The notes under the pieces were generated by a model. That model had not been told where the DNA came from. It did not search any database and saw only the letters and a list, made by a program, of their open reading frames with translations. The translations under genes and the position numbers were made by a program. A DNA stretch of 64,000 nucleotides from Pseudozobellia sp. WGM2 (GTDB lineage: Bacteria; Bacteroidota; Bacteroidia; Flavobacteriales; Flavobacteriaceae). Below, piece by piece: positions 41,805 to 51,959 of the stretch. The stretch is taken from positions 186,001 to 250,000 of the forward strand of contig NZ_JADNYK010000001.1 of the NCBI RefSeq assembly GCF_017810075.1. Direction: 5' to 3'. Numbering within the stretch: the first letter of the stretch is position 1; every line of letters begins with the position of its first letter.

Positions 41805-44099
41805 CTATTTATAGGTTTTGACTCTTTCGTCTTCGATTTTCCCGTTCCAATTCAACCCGAAAGCGAAATCATACGTATTGCCATCCGTATCGATATAGGG
41901 TTTCATGTCTCTAGGTATATCTTCAAATTGTTCTTCAACGGTCAACATATCTATAGGCATTTGAAAGGGTAGCAAAGCAGAAGGCTCTACCGCTCCGGTA
42001 ATAATTTCCATTAGTGCCTGGTCTTGAACGCCCATGTGCACAAGAATGGCAGCAGCACTACCTTCAATTTCGGAAAACACCATGGGTTTGCTCACTTTTA
42101 CGGAAACGATTACCGGCTTTTCACCCATCTTGTTCTTAGTGTCGTTTACCAATTCCATATCGCTATTATTAATCGTCTTCACCGATTTTCCCTTGTAGCT
42201 TCGGTTGGTGAAATCTTCTAGCGGACTACCACCGGCCAGACTTACTTCTCTAGCGGTATCTGCAGTGTAAGGGCCATATTGTAGGTTGATCGGCACGTAA
42301 CCGTTACCTCCTTTTTCCAAATCAGCCTCATCATAACCAACGCCACCATCAGGACTCGTGATACCTACAAGGGCAAAATCTGCTTCTTCTGGTGTTTCCA
42401 CGACATCGAAATACTTCGCAACGACTTCCATATTAAAGGCATCTATAGTTTTTGGTTCTGTGGTAATGCCCCACCAGTTGGTTGATGGTGCAATGTAACG
42501 TTGTGGAACATACACCTTTTGTTTGATTTTCATCGGGAGACTCTGATTGCTGTTCTTTAGCATTACGATCGATTTTAATTGTGCATCGAAACCGGCTTTC
42601 ATAAATTCACTTTTGCCTACAATCTCCTTTGTTTTTGCAACATCCAAATAGGGATTCTCAAAAAGACCCACCCTGAAAATATTGGTCAGCAATCGAACCG
42701 CCGATTTTTCAAAACGGGTACGCATAGCATCTTCGCCCAATTCGGCAACCCCGATTTTATAGGCTTCCAAAACCGGAGCCATATCATTGTTCCCTCCAAA
42801 TTGATCCATTCCCGCATCAATGGCCTTATAATGACGTTCTGCTACGGAAAGGCCTTCTACGCCATAAGGTTTGCCTTCAAATTTGGACACAGAGGTCATA
42901 TCTCTGGTAATGCCCCAATCTGTACATAATACACCCTCATAACCGTACTCACCGCGCAAAACTTCGGTAATGAGGTATTTGTTGTAACCATTGGCGACAT
43001 TTTCTCCTTCACCTGTGGAAATGGTGTAATACGGCATTACGGCTGAGGCCATTTTTGTCGGTCCGTCCAACTTAAAAGCACCTTCGGTAAAGGGCTTCAT
43101 ATGGTCTTCTATATTTTTTCCAGGATATACGGCATATGCGCCATATCCAAAGTGGCCATCACGACCTCCTTCTTCCGGACCACCACCAGGCCAATGTTTT
43201 ACCATAGCGTTCACGCTCTGCATGCCCCAATCACCCCCGTCGGTAGATTGAAAACCATCAACGTAGGCTTTGGCTAAATCAGCTGCCAAGTCGGGGTCTT
43301 CACCCATGGTACCGTCAAAACGGCTCCAGCGAGGTTCCGTAGCCAAATCTATTTGAGGAGATAAGGCGGTTGAAATACCTAACGCTCTATATTCCTTAGA
43401 GGCGATTTCGCCGAATTGTTTCATCAAGGCAGGGTCAAAAGAAGCTGCAATACCTAAAGTACCTGGCCACATAGAGATGTCACCACCGGCACCGGCATTA
43501 AATTCTGCATAGGAATCGCTACCATGTCTTGGGTCTGAACTCGTATTGACCGGAATGCCAAAATCTAGGCCTTCTGCAAAAGTTTGGGCATTATTGTTCC
43601 ATTGGGCGGCAACAGCTGGGCTCTCTACGGAGGTAATCAATACATGTCTCAAATGGTCGTCAGTCAAGAATTTCTTTTGTTCGTCAGAGAGGTCACTAGC
43701 TTTGGCCTTACTTTCTGCAAAAGATTTTCCATCATAACTTGATGCGCCCCAACCACGGCTCGCACCGGGCAATGATTGGTGTGAACTATACAACATCAAA
43801 CCAGCGATATCTTCAAGACTCATTTTACTAGCCAAATCTTTAGCACGTTCAACCACTGGTAAACGCCAATCTTCATAGGCGTCCAAAGTTCCATTTTTAT
43901 TTAAATCTTTGAAAGCAAAGCGGTCTACGGTCAATAACTTCACACCAGATTCAGGAGTGTATCCTAGAGTGCTTCCATCTTGATTTACCACTTCGACAAA
44001 TCCATCTTTTTCAATGGATGTAAATTTTTCGCCACAACCTGCCAAAATCAGAGAAAAAATTACGGGAATTATGGTCGTATTAGATATTTTATATTTCAT
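41805..44099 (-). CDS. GH3-family beta-glucosidase-type lipoprotein
   Basis: 764 residues with a lipobox (SLILAGCGE, Cys about 22). The GH3 N-terminal barrel includes ISTALSPQIDLATEPRWSRFDGTMGEDP (about 240-265), MVKHWPGGGPEEGGRDGHF (about 305-325; Lys-His binding pair) and the nucleophile aspartate in EGVLCTDWG (about 400). The second alpha/beta domain follows (SIVMLKNSNQSLPM, ILVHMGVQDQALMEI). It would remove beta-linked glucose or related sugars from oligosaccharides at the periplasmic or outer face. It is 68 bases downstream of pcaF and may be read from the same strand, but its sugar role is separate from the pca pathway. Confidence 0.9.
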   Translation of the reverse strand: MKYKISNTTIIPVIFSLILAGCGEKFTSIEKDGFVEVVNQDGSTLGYTPESGVKLLTVDRFAFKDLNKNGTLDAYEDWRLPVVERAKDLASKMSLEDIAGLMLYSSHQSLPGASRGWGASSYDGKSFAESKAKASDLSDEQKKFLTDDHLRHVLITSVESPAVAAQWNNNAQTFAEGLDFGIPVNTSSDPRHGSDSYAEFNAGAGGDISMWPGTLGIAASFDPALMKQFGEIASKEYRALGISTALSPQIDLATEPRWSRFDGTMGEDPDLAADLAKAYVDGFQSTDGGDWGMQSVNAMVKHWPGGGPEEGGRDGHFGYGAYAVYPGKNIEDHMKPFTEGAFKLDGPTKMASAVMPYYTISTGEGENVANGYNKYLITEVLRGEYGYEGVLCTDWGITRDMTSVSKFEGKPYGVEGLSVAERHYKAIDAGMDQFGGNNDMAPVLEAYKIGVAELGEDAMRTRFEKSAVRLLTNIFRVGLFENPYLDVAKTKEIVGKSEFMKAGFDAQLKSIVMLKNSNQSLPMKIKQKVYVPQRYIAPSTNWWGITTEPKTIDAFNMEVVAKYFDVVETPEEADFALVGITSPDGGVGYDEADLEKGGNGYVPINLQYGPYTADTAREVSLAGGSPLEDFTNRSYKGKSVKTINNSDMELVNDTKNKMGEKPVIVSVKVSKPMVFSEIEGSAAAILVHMGVQDQALMEIITGAVEPSALLPFQMPIDMLTVEEQFEDIPRDMKPYIDTDGNTYDFAFGLNWNGKIEDERVKTYK

Positions 44100-44167
44100 G
44101 ATATTGATTTCTTTGATTTACCTATTTTATTGTTTGTGGCTTAAATGAAGATTTTTTAAAGTCTAAA

Positions 44168-45382
44168 CTAGTATTGATTAACATTCTCAATAATAGTAGC
44201 ATAGCCCATACCAACACCCACACACATGGTAGCCAAACCATATTTTCCTCCGGAGCGAACTAATTCGTTCGTTGCCGCTTGAAGTATTCGTGTACCAGAC
44301 ATTCCTAAAGGATGACCAATGGCAATCGCCCCGCCGTTAGGGTTTATTCTTGGGTCGTCATCTGCTAAACCTAACTCTCGTGTACAGGCTAGCGCTTGAG
44401 CGGAAAAGGCTTCGTTGAATTCCAGTACATCCATGTCCTTTAATTCCAAGCCTGCTTTTGCCAAAACTTTTCTAGTGGCGTACACAGGACCAATACCCAT
44501 TATTTTTGGTTCTACACCCACTACGGCTGAAGCTACTATTCTAGCTTTTGGCGTGAGATTGTATTTTTTCAATGCATCTTCTGAAACAACTAACATTGCT
44601 GCCGCACCGTCATTTAATCCTGATGCATTACCTGCGGTTACCGTTCCATCTTTTTTGAAAACGGTTCTTAAAGTGGCTAATTTTTCTACCGTTGTACTCG
44701 GTCTTATAAATTCATCTTGGCTCACGATAATGGGGTCTCCTTTTCGTTGCGGAATTTCAACCGGACAAATCTCTTCCCCTAAAATTCCATTTTGCTGTGC
44801 TTTTGCAGCTTTCATTTGAGAATTATATGCAAATAAATCTTGGTCTTCCCTGCTTATGCTAAACATCTCGGCTAGATTTTCTGCGGTAATTCCCATGGCA
44901 TCCGTACCATACATTTCGTGTAACTTTTTATTCACAAAACGCCATCCAAAGCTAGAGTCTTCCATTTTAGAGTCGTTACCAAACGCCGTTGATGGTTTTG
45001 AAATCACCAAAGGTCCTCTAGACATATGTTCCATTCCCCCGGCAATAAATACATCGCCATCACCAGCTTTAATAGCACGATTTGCTTGCACCACGGCAGA
45101 CATACCTGATGAGCATAATCTATTGATCGTTTCACCGGGAACGGTATATGGTAATCCTGCCAAGAGTAGCGCCATACGCGCCACATTTCTATTGTCTTCC
45201 CCGGCTTGATTATGGCATCCTAGTATAACATCATCAATCGCATCTTTGGGTAGATTCGGATATTTTTCGAGTAAGGCCTTGATGGGTATTGCCGCCAAAT
45301 CATCTGCTCTCACTTGTGCCAAAGCACCTCTAAAACTTCCTATTGGGGTTCTTATCGCGTCAACTATATATGCTTCTTTCAT
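44168..45382 (-). CDS. pcaF: 3-oxoadipyl-CoA thiolase
   Basis: 404 residues, thiolase family. The acylated Cys is in NRLCSSGMSA (about 90), with GGMEHMSRGP (about 110-120), NASGLNDGAA (about 250), and the catalytic C-terminal His and Cys in NPNGGAIAIGHPLG and ATMCVGVGMG. Length and the HNQAGEDNRNVARMA segment agree with PcaF. It cleaves 3-oxoadipyl-CoA with CoA to succinyl-CoA and acetyl-CoA, the last step of the protocatechuate branch. It is the last pca gene of a seven-gene minus-strand series. A general acetyl-CoA acetyltransferase role is possible from sequence alone; the context decides. Confidence 0.9.
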   Translation of the reverse strand: MKEAYIVDAIRTPIGSFRGALAQVRADDLAAIPIKALLEKYPNLPKDAIDDVILGCHNQAGEDNRNVARMALLLAGLPYTVPGETINRLCSSGMSAVVQANRAIKAGDGDVFIAGGMEHMSRGPLVISKPSTAFGNDSKMEDSSFGWRFVNKKLHEMYGTDAMGITAENLAEMFSISREDQDLFAYNSQMKAAKAQQNGILGEEICPVEIPQRKGDPIIVSQDEFIRPSTTVEKLATLRTVFKKDGTVTAGNASGLNDGAAAMLVVSEDALKKYNLTPKARIVASAVVGVEPKIMGIGPVYATRKVLAKAGLELKDMDVLEFNEAFSAQALACTRELGLADDDPRINPNGGAIAIGHPLGMSGTRILQAATNELVRSGGKYGLATMCVGVGMGYATIIENVNQY

Positions 45383-45471
45383 TCTTAAGTCGTTGTTCGT
45401 TGTTGGATTTTATAGATTGATTCTTTCTTTTAGTTCCTTACCGTAAGCTCAGAGAACTTGAACTTGATTTT

Positions 45472-46821
45472 TTACTTTGATAACTGTTCTACAAATTTGG
45501 CTTCGGTTTTTTCACGGACTTCTTCCAAGGTACTACCTGGTAAAATCTCTATAAGGGTCAACTGTCCGTCAATAAATTTGAACACGGCCAATTCTGTAAT
45601 TAACATATCTACACAGTTAAAATCGGTAATAGGTAACGTGCAATTTTCAACTACTTTTGAACCGCCGTCTCTATCCGTATGACGTAATGTAATTATTAAT
45701 TTTTTGGCGCCCGATGCTAAATCCATCGCACCGCCTACTCCTAATAAAGGTTTTCCGGGTACGGACCAGTTGGCCAGATTTCCTTGCGCATCTACTTCCA
45801 ATCCCCCCATAATGGCTACATCAATATGCCCGCCACGAATCATGGCAAAACTATCGGCACTATCAAAATAACTGCTTCCAGGCAACGCCGTAACGGGTAC
45901 TTTACCTGCATTTACAGGATAATACATAGCGCCGCCACCATCTTTTGGTTCGGGACCTACACCGAGCATTCCGTTTTCGGTATGTAGAATGATTCCGTCT
46001 TCTGGTTTTATCAAATCGGCTACTAAAGTTGGGATGCCAATTCCAAGATTCACCACATCGCCTTTTTCTAATTCCGCAAACGCTCGTTTGGCCATATTCA
46101 TCCGTTTTTCATCAATTACTTTTGAGGAACCTACCGATGCTGATGAACCCAAATCTTCTTCCGTTAGTTTTCGCTCCACCAAATAGTCCACAAAACAACC
46201 TGGAGTATGAATCTCATTAGGGTCAATTTCCCCATTAGGAACAATTTCTTGCACTTCAGCAATTACAATATCAGCAGCTGTTGCCATGGCTCTATTGAAA
46301 TTTTGTTCCGTCATGCGGTATTGCAGATTTCCTGCCGTATCTGCTTTCCAAGCTCTTATTATGGCTACATTTCCTCGAATACCTTCTATAAAAACTTGCT
46401 CTTTTCCATTAAGCATTTTGGTTTCTCGTCCTTCAGCAATCAAGGTTCCTGCAGATGTGGGCGTATAAAATCCGCCAATACCTGCACCACCTGCCCGTAT
46501 AGCTTCTGCCAAAGTTCCTTGAGGCAATAATTCATATTCCACACGACCTTCTTGTGCCGCTAAAACGGCTTCTCTATTCGAAGTGAAAAAAGAGCCGATC
46601 ATTTTCTTTAATTGTCCATTGTTCAACAAGCGACCACCGCCCATATTGGGTTCGCCTACATTGTTTGCGATAAAGGTGAGGTCTTTAGTCTTGGTCTTTG
46701 CCAATTCATGAATGATATTCACGGGGTTACCCGTCATACCAAAACCACCCCCTAAAATGATGTCTCCATCTTTTACTAAACTTGCCGCTTTTTCAGCACT
46801 TATTATTGGAACTGTTTTCAT
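45472..46821 (-). CDS. pcaIJ: 3-oxoadipate CoA-transferase, fused subunits A and B
   Basis: 449 residues. The first half (about 1-232) is the A subunit of family I CoA transferases ([15 protein letters not shown] near 20, FYTPTSAGT near 120). The second half is the B subunit ([25 protein letters not shown] near 240, catalytic Glu in [12 protein letters not shown] near 285, [12 protein letters not shown]). In most bacteria these are two genes (pcaI and pcaJ); here they form one polypeptide, as in mitochondrial SCOT. It moves CoA from succinyl-CoA to 3-oxoadipate. Adjacent genes are pobA (six bases upstream) and pcaF, consistent with this substrate rather than acetoacetate. Confidence 0.9.
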   Translation of the reverse strand: MKTVPIISAEKAASLVKDGDIILGGGFGMTGNPVNIIHELAKTKTKDLTFIANNVGEPNMGGGRLLNNGQLKKMIGSFFTSNREAVLAAQEGRVEYELLPQGTLAEAIRAGGAGIGGFYTPTSAGTLIAEGRETKMLNGKEQVFIEGIRGNVAIIRAWKADTAGNLQYRMTEQNFNRAMATAADIVIAEVQEIVPNGEIDPNEIHTPGCFVDYLVERKLTEEDLGSSASVGSSKVIDEKRMNMAKRAFAELEKGDVVNLGIGIPTLVADLIKPEDGIILHTENGMLGVGPEPKDGGGAMYYPVNAGKVPVTALPGSSYFDSADSFAMIRGGHIDVAIMGGLEVDAQGNLANWSVPGKPLLGVGGAMDLASGAKKLIITLRHTDRDGGSKVVENCTLPITDFNCVDMLITELAVFKFIDGQLTLIEILPGSTLEEVREKTEAKFVEQLSK

Positions 46822-46827
46822 TGAAAA

Positions 46828-48021
46828 TTAATTTTTAAACGATTCAAACGGTAGCCCTACATAGTTCTCTGCTATGGTGGTTTTATATGCTCTAGATACT
46901 TTTAGATAATCAAATTTTGCTTTTTGTAAGCGATAGGTAAATGACCCATGAGCGTCTTGTTTGTGAAATAACTTGGTCATAAAATTAGAGAAGTCCTGCG
47001 CTCTCCATATTCTACGAAGGGCATCATTGGTATAAGTGTCCAATAACGTTTCAGAATTCGTTTTATAATAGGCCACAAAGGCGTCAACCATATGTTTTAC
47101 ATCGGCAATGGCCAAGTTCATTCCTTTACCCCCTGTTGGTGGAACTATATGTGCAGCATCGCCAGCCAATAATAATCTACCACTTCGTAAACTATCGATC
47201 ATATGGCTGCGCATAGGCGTTATTCCTTTTTCAACAATAGGACCCTCTTTAAGCTCCCAACCAGGTGTAGCTAATCGCTTAGATAATTCACTCCAAATTC
47301 TATCGTCAGACCAATTATCTACCGATTCATCATTGTCTACCTGAACATATAATCTACTTACAGTCTCTGAACGTAAACTGTGTAATGCAAAACCATTCTC
47401 GTGATATGCATATATTAATTCATCTGTTGAAGGTTCTACATTTGCCAATATTCCCAACCAGCTGAACGGATAGGTAATATCATAGGACTGAAAACTTTTC
47501 TTTGGCAAGGTCTTTCTTCCAATGCCATGAAAACCGTCACAGGCCGCCACAAAATCGCATTCCAGAATTCCTTCTTCGCCGTCTTTTTCAAAATGTATTT
47601 TAGGACGCTTCGTATCAAAATCTACTATTTTTGTCGCCCTAGTTTCAAAGTGCAGTTCTCCGCCCTCTTGTAACCAAGCATCCGTAAGGTCTTTGGTAAT
47701 TTCCTGTTGACCGTAAATGGTTATGGTTCTGCCGCCGGTCAATTCGCCAAAAGGGATATGAACACGTTCCTCATCAAAGCTAAGGTATACGCCATCATGA
47801 ACAATGCCTTCTTTTTTCATTCTGGCATCAAGACCCAATTCCTTCAAGATATCTTTGGTGTTCTGTTCTACCAAACCGGCACGAACCCTACCTTCAACAT
47901 ATTCCCGTGAACGCAGTTCTATGATTGCAGCATCTATACCGTGCTTTCTTAACCAATTTGCCAAGACCATCCCAGAAGGTCCGGCACCTATAATTCCTAC
48001 TTGTGTTTTAATATGTATCAT
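46828..48021 (-). CDS. pobA: 4-hydroxybenzoate 3-monooxygenase
   Basis: 397 residues, single-component flavoprotein hydroxylase. FAD-binding GIIGAGPSGMVLANWL (about 9-24), the second conserved region with CDGFHGIGRK (about 160), and RLLLAGDAAHIVPPTGGKGMNLA (about 277-300), which binds the FAD ribityl chain. The substrate-side GRTITIYGQQEITK and overall length are those of PobA. It hydroxylates 4-hydroxybenzoate to protocatechuate with NADPH and oxygen. Lying inside the pca series, it feeds the ring-cleavage enzymes PcaHG directly. Confidence 0.93.
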   Translation of the reverse strand: MIHIKTQVGIIGAGPSGMVLANWLRKHGIDAAIIELRSREYVEGRVRAGLVEQNTKDILKELGLDARMKKEGIVHDGVYLSFDEERVHIPFGELTGGRTITIYGQQEITKDLTDAWLQEGGELHFETRATKIVDFDTKRPKIHFEKDGEEGILECDFVAACDGFHGIGRKTLPKKSFQSYDITYPFSWLGILANVEPSTDELIYAYHENGFALHSLRSETVSRLYVQVDNDESVDNWSDDRIWSELSKRLATPGWELKEGPIVEKGITPMRSHMIDSLRSGRLLLAGDAAHIVPPTGGKGMNLAIADVKHMVDAFVAYYKTNSETLLDTYTNDALRRIWRAQDFSNFMTKLFHKQDAHGSFTYRLQKAKFDYLKVSRAYKTTIAENYVGLPFESFKN

Positions 48022-48025
48022 CCGG

Positions 48026-49156
48026 TTAGTATTCTATTCCTAAATCTGTAAATACTTCTTCTGCCGAATGCATGGCATCGTTGGCCGCCGGTAAACCACA
48101 ATAAATTCCCGATTGTAGAATGACTTCTTTTATTTCATCTATGGTTACACCATTGTTGAATGCCGCTTTTACATGCATTTTAAACTCCGCTTTTTTATTG
48201 AGCGGTATCAACATGGCAAGGGTTATAAGGCTTCTGTTATGTTTGGGTAAACCCGGTCGGGTCCAAATTTCTCCCCATGCATAGTGCGAAATAAATTCTT
48301 GAAAATCGGTGTTGAATTCATTCTTGTTTCCGTTGGCCCTATCTACATGGGCATCACCTAAAACCGTTCTACGCACATGCATACCCCTGTCAAAAGTATC
48401 TTCGCCGACTATAAAATTGATAAGCGTTTCTGCATAATATGCCGGTAATTCGGTGCTTGGTAAATGTCTGGCATGAAACACTTTTAGCTCAGCACCTGCT
48501 ATTTCTTTTTGCATGATTTCAGCTTGGGCCACATTGGTAACGGCATCTTCATCACCTGTAATGATTAAAGTCTCTAGCTGAATTTGTTTAATATCCTCCC
48601 TAAAATCGGCATGGCCAATTGCAGCACAACAGGCGGTATATCCTTCTGGTCTGTTCGCCAAGAATATTTTTTTCATTTCCGCTACGCGGGATGGATGCGT
48701 TTGGTGATAGCTTTCGGTAAACCATTTTTCCATTGTGGCATCTACGATAGCTTGCATGCCTATTTCATTGATGGTTTTAATACGGTCGTTCCATCCTTCC
48801 ACAGTACCAATCTTTGAGTTGGTATTACTTATGATAAGTTTGTGTAATCTTTCAGGGTGATTGATTCCTAACCATTGTCCGATTAACCCGCCCATAGACA
48901 ATCCGCAGAAATACACTTTATCAATCTTCAATTCATCTAAAAGATCAATCACGTCCTGACCCAAAAGTTTGATTGTGTATGGCCCATCGGTATATTCACT
49001 TTGTCCATGTCCACGGGTGTCGTACTGTAATACCCTAAAATAGGGCAGTAGGTAGGGTACGAGTTCGTTCCACATACTCATATCTGCACCTAAGGAGTTG
49101 GAAAATACCAACACCGGACTATTGGGAGTGCCTTGAATCTTATAATTCGTCTTCAT
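48026..49156 (-). CDS. pcaL: Fused 3-oxoadipate enol-lactonase / 4-carboxymuconolactone decarboxylase
   Basis: About 376 residues from the ATG at 49156 (an upstream TTG would overlap pcaB). The N-terminal 250 residues are an alpha/beta hydrolase of the PcaD type: DTRGHGQSEYTDGPYT and nucleophile elbow CGLSMGGLIG (Ser about 100). The C-terminal 120 residues are the PcaC decarboxylase: GMHVRRTVLGDAHVDRA, RPGLPKHNRSLITLAML and the CGLPAANDA end. The fusion corresponds to PcaL of actinobacteria, in the same order. It performs two consecutive steps: decarboxylation of the muconolactone, then hydrolysis of the enol-lactone to 3-oxoadipate. Confidence 0.92.
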   Translation of the reverse strand: MKTNYKIQGTPNSPVLVFSNSLGADMSMWNELVPYLLPYFRVLQYDTRGHGQSEYTDGPYTIKLLGQDVIDLLDELKIDKVYFCGLSMGGLIGQWLGINHPERLHKLIISNTNSKIGTVEGWNDRIKTINEIGMQAIVDATMEKWFTESYHQTHPSRVAEMKKIFLANRPEGYTACCAAIGHADFREDIKQIQLETLIITGDEDAVTNVAQAEIMQKEIAGAELKVFHARHLPSTELPAYYAETLINFIVGEDTFDRGMHVRRTVLGDAHVDRANGNKNEFNTDFQEFISHYAWGEIWTRPGLPKHNRSLITLAMLIPLNKKAEFKMHVKAAFNNGVTIDEIKEVILQSGIYCGLPAANDAMHSAEEVFTDLGIEY

Positions 49157-49161
49157 ATTTT

Positions 49162-50478
49162 TTATTTTTCCAAATAGTTCTTTAGAATGGCTTCGACCCA
49201 TTCTACACTATGTCCAATAGCATTTTCGGGTCGGAACAATTTGTCCAGATTATCTATTTCCGGATACAATTCCGTAATAACTTCCTTTAGATGCTTTTCG
49301 GTCGAATTCGTAATTTTACAGGCTTTTTGAACGGCTTCATGGGCCTGCATTTTTCCCATGGTCTTAGAAAGTTGTAAGGCTACTTTTTCGGCGTAAATTA
49401 ATCCATTGGTCACCTCAATGTTCAAGAGCATCCGTTCCCTATCTACCTCAAGATTTTGAATTAAATCAACGGTCTTGTCCAGTGAACCGGCGGTAAGTTC
49501 CATTAATTGGGTCAAGGTTTCCCATTCGGCATGCCAACTTCCTGCAGACCTTTCGTGTTCTTGTACCATACTACTAAGTAGCGTGGAAACAAGACCTGGA
49601 GTTCGCAAGCTGTTGCTCAATATTAAGGCAGATGAAACAGGGTTTCTTTTATGGGGCATGGTACTCGAGCCTCCTTTACCCTCTGAGGCACCTTCAAAAA
49701 CCTCGGCGATCTCAGTCTGCATGAGAAGGGAGATATCTTTTGCTATTTTACCCAAACTTCCGGAAAGCACGCCCGAAAAGGAGGCAAATTCATTGAATGT
49801 ATCCCGTTCCGATTGCCATGGAAAGCTGGGGCTCAATCCAAGAATTTTAGCAAACTCAATTTGTACTTGGCGCGTGATATATTCATTGCCACTACCAACG
49901 GCACCGCCCAATTGAATGCATAGTAATCTCTTTTTTAGTTGCTGTAACCGATTGAGACTTCGAGTAATACTTTCTAACCAAGTGGCTGTTTTTAATCCAA
50001 AAGAGATGGGTTTGGCCTGTTGAAGCAAAGTACGGCCGATCATAATTGTGTTCTTATGTTCTTGGGTCAATTGCACCAAGTTTTGCTGTAATCGGTTCAA
50101 CTTATTTTCTGACCAACCGAGATATTCCTTAATGGTCAACACGGTCGCTGTGTCGATAATATCTTGACTTGTCGCCCCTAAATGCACATATTTTGAAGCT
50201 TCAAAATCTCTATTCTTAATGGCTTTGGTCAGCTGTTTAACCAAAGGTATGGCTGTATTTCCACCAAGGCTTACATCGGCTTTTAACGCATTGATATCTA
50301 TAGCATCGACCATGCAGCAATCAGCAATGACCGTGGCAGCTTTCTCGGGAATGATACCCAGTTTGGCTTGGGCCGCAGCCAAGGCTGCCTCTACCCGTAA
50401 TAGATTTGAAACCGCATTTCTGTCAGAAAAAAGCGCGGTCAATTCGCCGGTATAAAATGTCTCGGAATATAATGACAT
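49162..50478 (-). CDS. pcaB: 3-carboxy-cis,cis-muconate cycloisomerase
   Basis: 438 residues, fumarase/aspartase superfamily. Signature GGSSTMPHKRNP (about 265-277), HLGATSQDIIDTA (about 97-109) and the GRTLLQQAKPISFG region (about 145). Length and the context between pcaG and pcaL identify it as PcaB rather than adenylosuccinate lyase, which is its closest confusable relative. It converts 3-carboxymuconate from protocatechuate cleavage to 4-carboxymuconolactone. It begins 14 bases after the pcaG stop. Confidence 0.92.
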   Translation of the reverse strand: MSLYSETFYTGELTALFSDRNAVSNLLRVEAALAAAQAKLGIIPEKAATVIADCCMVDAIDINALKADVSLGGNTAIPLVKQLTKAIKNRDFEASKYVHLGATSQDIIDTATVLTIKEYLGWSENKLNRLQQNLVQLTQEHKNTIMIGRTLLQQAKPISFGLKTATWLESITRSLNRLQQLKKRLLCIQLGGAVGSGNEYITRQVQIEFAKILGLSPSFPWQSERDTFNEFASFSGVLSGSLGKIAKDISLLMQTEIAEVFEGASEGKGGSSTMPHKRNPVSSALILSNSLRTPGLVSTLLSSMVQEHERSAGSWHAEWETLTQLMELTAGSLDKTVDLIQNLEVDRERMLLNIEVTNGLIYAEKVALQLSKTMGKMQAHEAVQKACKITNSTEKHLKEVITELYPEIDNLDKLFRPENAIGHSVEWVEAILKNYLEK

Positions 50479-50492
50479 GGTCTGCTTGTGTT

Positions 50493-51029
50493 TTAAAGAT
50501 CAAAAAAGACCGTTTCTTTTGGGCCTTGCATATAGATGTCGAACACGTATTTTCCATCTCTTTTTTCAGCGATCAAGGTATTTCTTCGTTCGTGATCGAT
50601 GGCATTCAAAACCTGATCCGTTTCATTCAGCTTATGTTCATCCGAAAAATAAATACGGGTATAGGAGTGCAATAATTGCCCCCGCATAAATAAGATGACA
50701 TGAATAAAAGGGGCTTGCCCGTTGACCGATTTCGGTTTTATAGTTTTGAAGAAAAAACGATTTCTTTTGTCCGTACCTGTACCGTATCTGCCGAATAACC
50801 TATGTTCTCCATCATCTTGCCATAATTCGACCATGGCATCGTTGATAGCATTTTCTTCACCATCATAGACAATGCCCGTTATTTCTATGGTTTCCTGATT
50901 TTTTAGATCGAAAGCCATATCATTATCCACCCAAGAGTCAAAATCATATCCATATTGCGTAGGCACTAGTCCGTAGGCGAAAAAAGGTCCGATTGTCTGC
51001 GAAGGTGTTTGAAGTTTTTTCTTATCCAT
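50493..51029 (-). CDS. pcaG: Protocatechuate 3,4-dioxygenase, alpha subunit
   Basis: About 178 residues from the ATG at 51029; a TTG three codons earlier is less likely. It opens LQTPSQTIGPFFAYGL, the classical PcaG start, and contains VELWQDDGEHRLFGRYG and VNGQAPFIHVILFMRG. The alpha subunit lacks the iron-binding Tyr and His set of the beta subunit, as seen here. It forms the (alpha-beta-Fe) dioxygenase with PcaH, whose gene ends 17 bases upstream. Confidence 0.93.
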   Translation of the reverse strand: MDKKKLQTPSQTIGPFFAYGLVPTQYGYDFDSWVDNDMAFDLKNQETIEITGIVYDGEENAINDAMVELWQDDGEHRLFGRYGTGTDKRNRFFFKTIKPKSVNGQAPFIHVILFMRGQLLHSYTRIYFSDEHKLNETDQVLNAIDHERRNTLIAEKRDGKYVFDIYMQGPKETVFFDL

Positions 51030-51046
51030 TGTGTTCAATATAAAGC

Positions 51047-51754
51047 CTAAATATTTTCAAAAGGTGTGGCATTGTGACCACGTAATACGATATCAAAGCG
51101 GTAGCCCAAGGCAAAATCAGGTTCGGTCAAATTGTAATCGAATTTAGAAACCAACAGCTCTCTACCTTTTAAGGGTATCGATTGAAACATAGGATCCTGG
51201 TCAAAAAGAGGATCGTGGGGAAAGTACATTTGCGTAATCAATCTGCTGGTGATGTCGCCGCCGAATAGGGAAAAATGAATATGGTTGGGCCGCCATGCAT
51301 TGGGGTGATTGCCCCAAGGGTAGGCGCCTGGTTTTATGGTGTAAAATTTATAGTTGCCCTCGGCATCGGTCATGCAACGCCCGGTACCTAGAAAATTGGG
51401 GTCTAAAGGTGCGTCGTGCTGGTCTACCTTGTGTACATACCTGCCTGCGGCATTCGCTTGCCAAATTTCGAGCAAGGTATGCGGAATCGGTTGCCCTCTT
51501 TCATTGGTGACCTTGCCATGAACGACAATGCGTTCACCTATAGGCTCTCCATTTTTAATGGCATTTTTGGTAAGGTCATGATCTAAAACTCCTAGTTCGA
51601 AATCTTTGAATACCGGTCCGCTTAGTTTTATATCGGACTTTTTAGGAACTACTAAGGGCTTGGTGGGTGCTCGTAGAATGGTCGATTTATACCCTTCATA
51701 CAAATAGGCCGGTTGAATTTCCCTATCGAACCCCTCCTTGTTACTTTCATTCAT
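51047..51754 (-). CDS. pcaH: Protocatechuate 3,4-dioxygenase, beta subunit (iron-binding)
   Basis: 235 residues. Intradiol dioxygenase core: HGKVTNERGQPIPHTLLEIWQANAAGRYVH (about 75-105; first Tyr ligand), FYTIKPGAYPWGNH (second Tyr ligand, about 145) and NAWRPNHIHFSLFG, with the two His ligands of the non-haem Fe(III) (about 158 and 160). It opens the ring of protocatechuate between the hydroxyl groups. It is the first gene of the pca series; a possible promoter is at 51782-51810. Confidence 0.94.
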   Translation of the reverse strand: MNESNKEGFDREIQPAYLYEGYKSTILRAPTKPLVVPKKSDIKLSGPVFKDFELGVLDHDLTKNAIKNGEPIGERIVVHGKVTNERGQPIPHTLLEIWQANAAGRYVHKVDQHDAPLDPNFLGTGRCMTDAEGNYKFYTIKPGAYPWGNHPNAWRPNHIHFSLFGGDITSRLITQMYFPHDPLFDQDPMFQSIPLKGRELLVSKFDYNLTEPDFALGYRFDIVLRGHNATPFENI

Positions 51755-51781
51755 TGTAAAGGTCTTTACTTCTAAGTATTC

Positions 51782-51810
51782 CGAAAGTAGTCTTATCTAG
51801 GTAATTACAA
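51782..51810 (-). promoter_or_regulatory. Candidate promoter of the pca operon
   Basis: On the minus strand TTG (51808-51810) is followed after 18 bases by TACTTTCG (51782-51789), close to the Bacteroidota consensus TTG-N19-TAnnTTTG with one mismatch, about 28 bases before the pcaH ATG. The match is modest. Confidence 0.35.
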
Positions 51811-51959
51811 TTGGATAAATTATCATTTTACCAGTACAAAATGAACATTGTATAGTAAAATTTGGTTCTAAACACCTTCAATAATCTTATTAAAAACCTG
51901 ATTATAATTAAATTACCTAATTTAGTAGCGTTATATTTTTTTGTTATAAATACACATTT

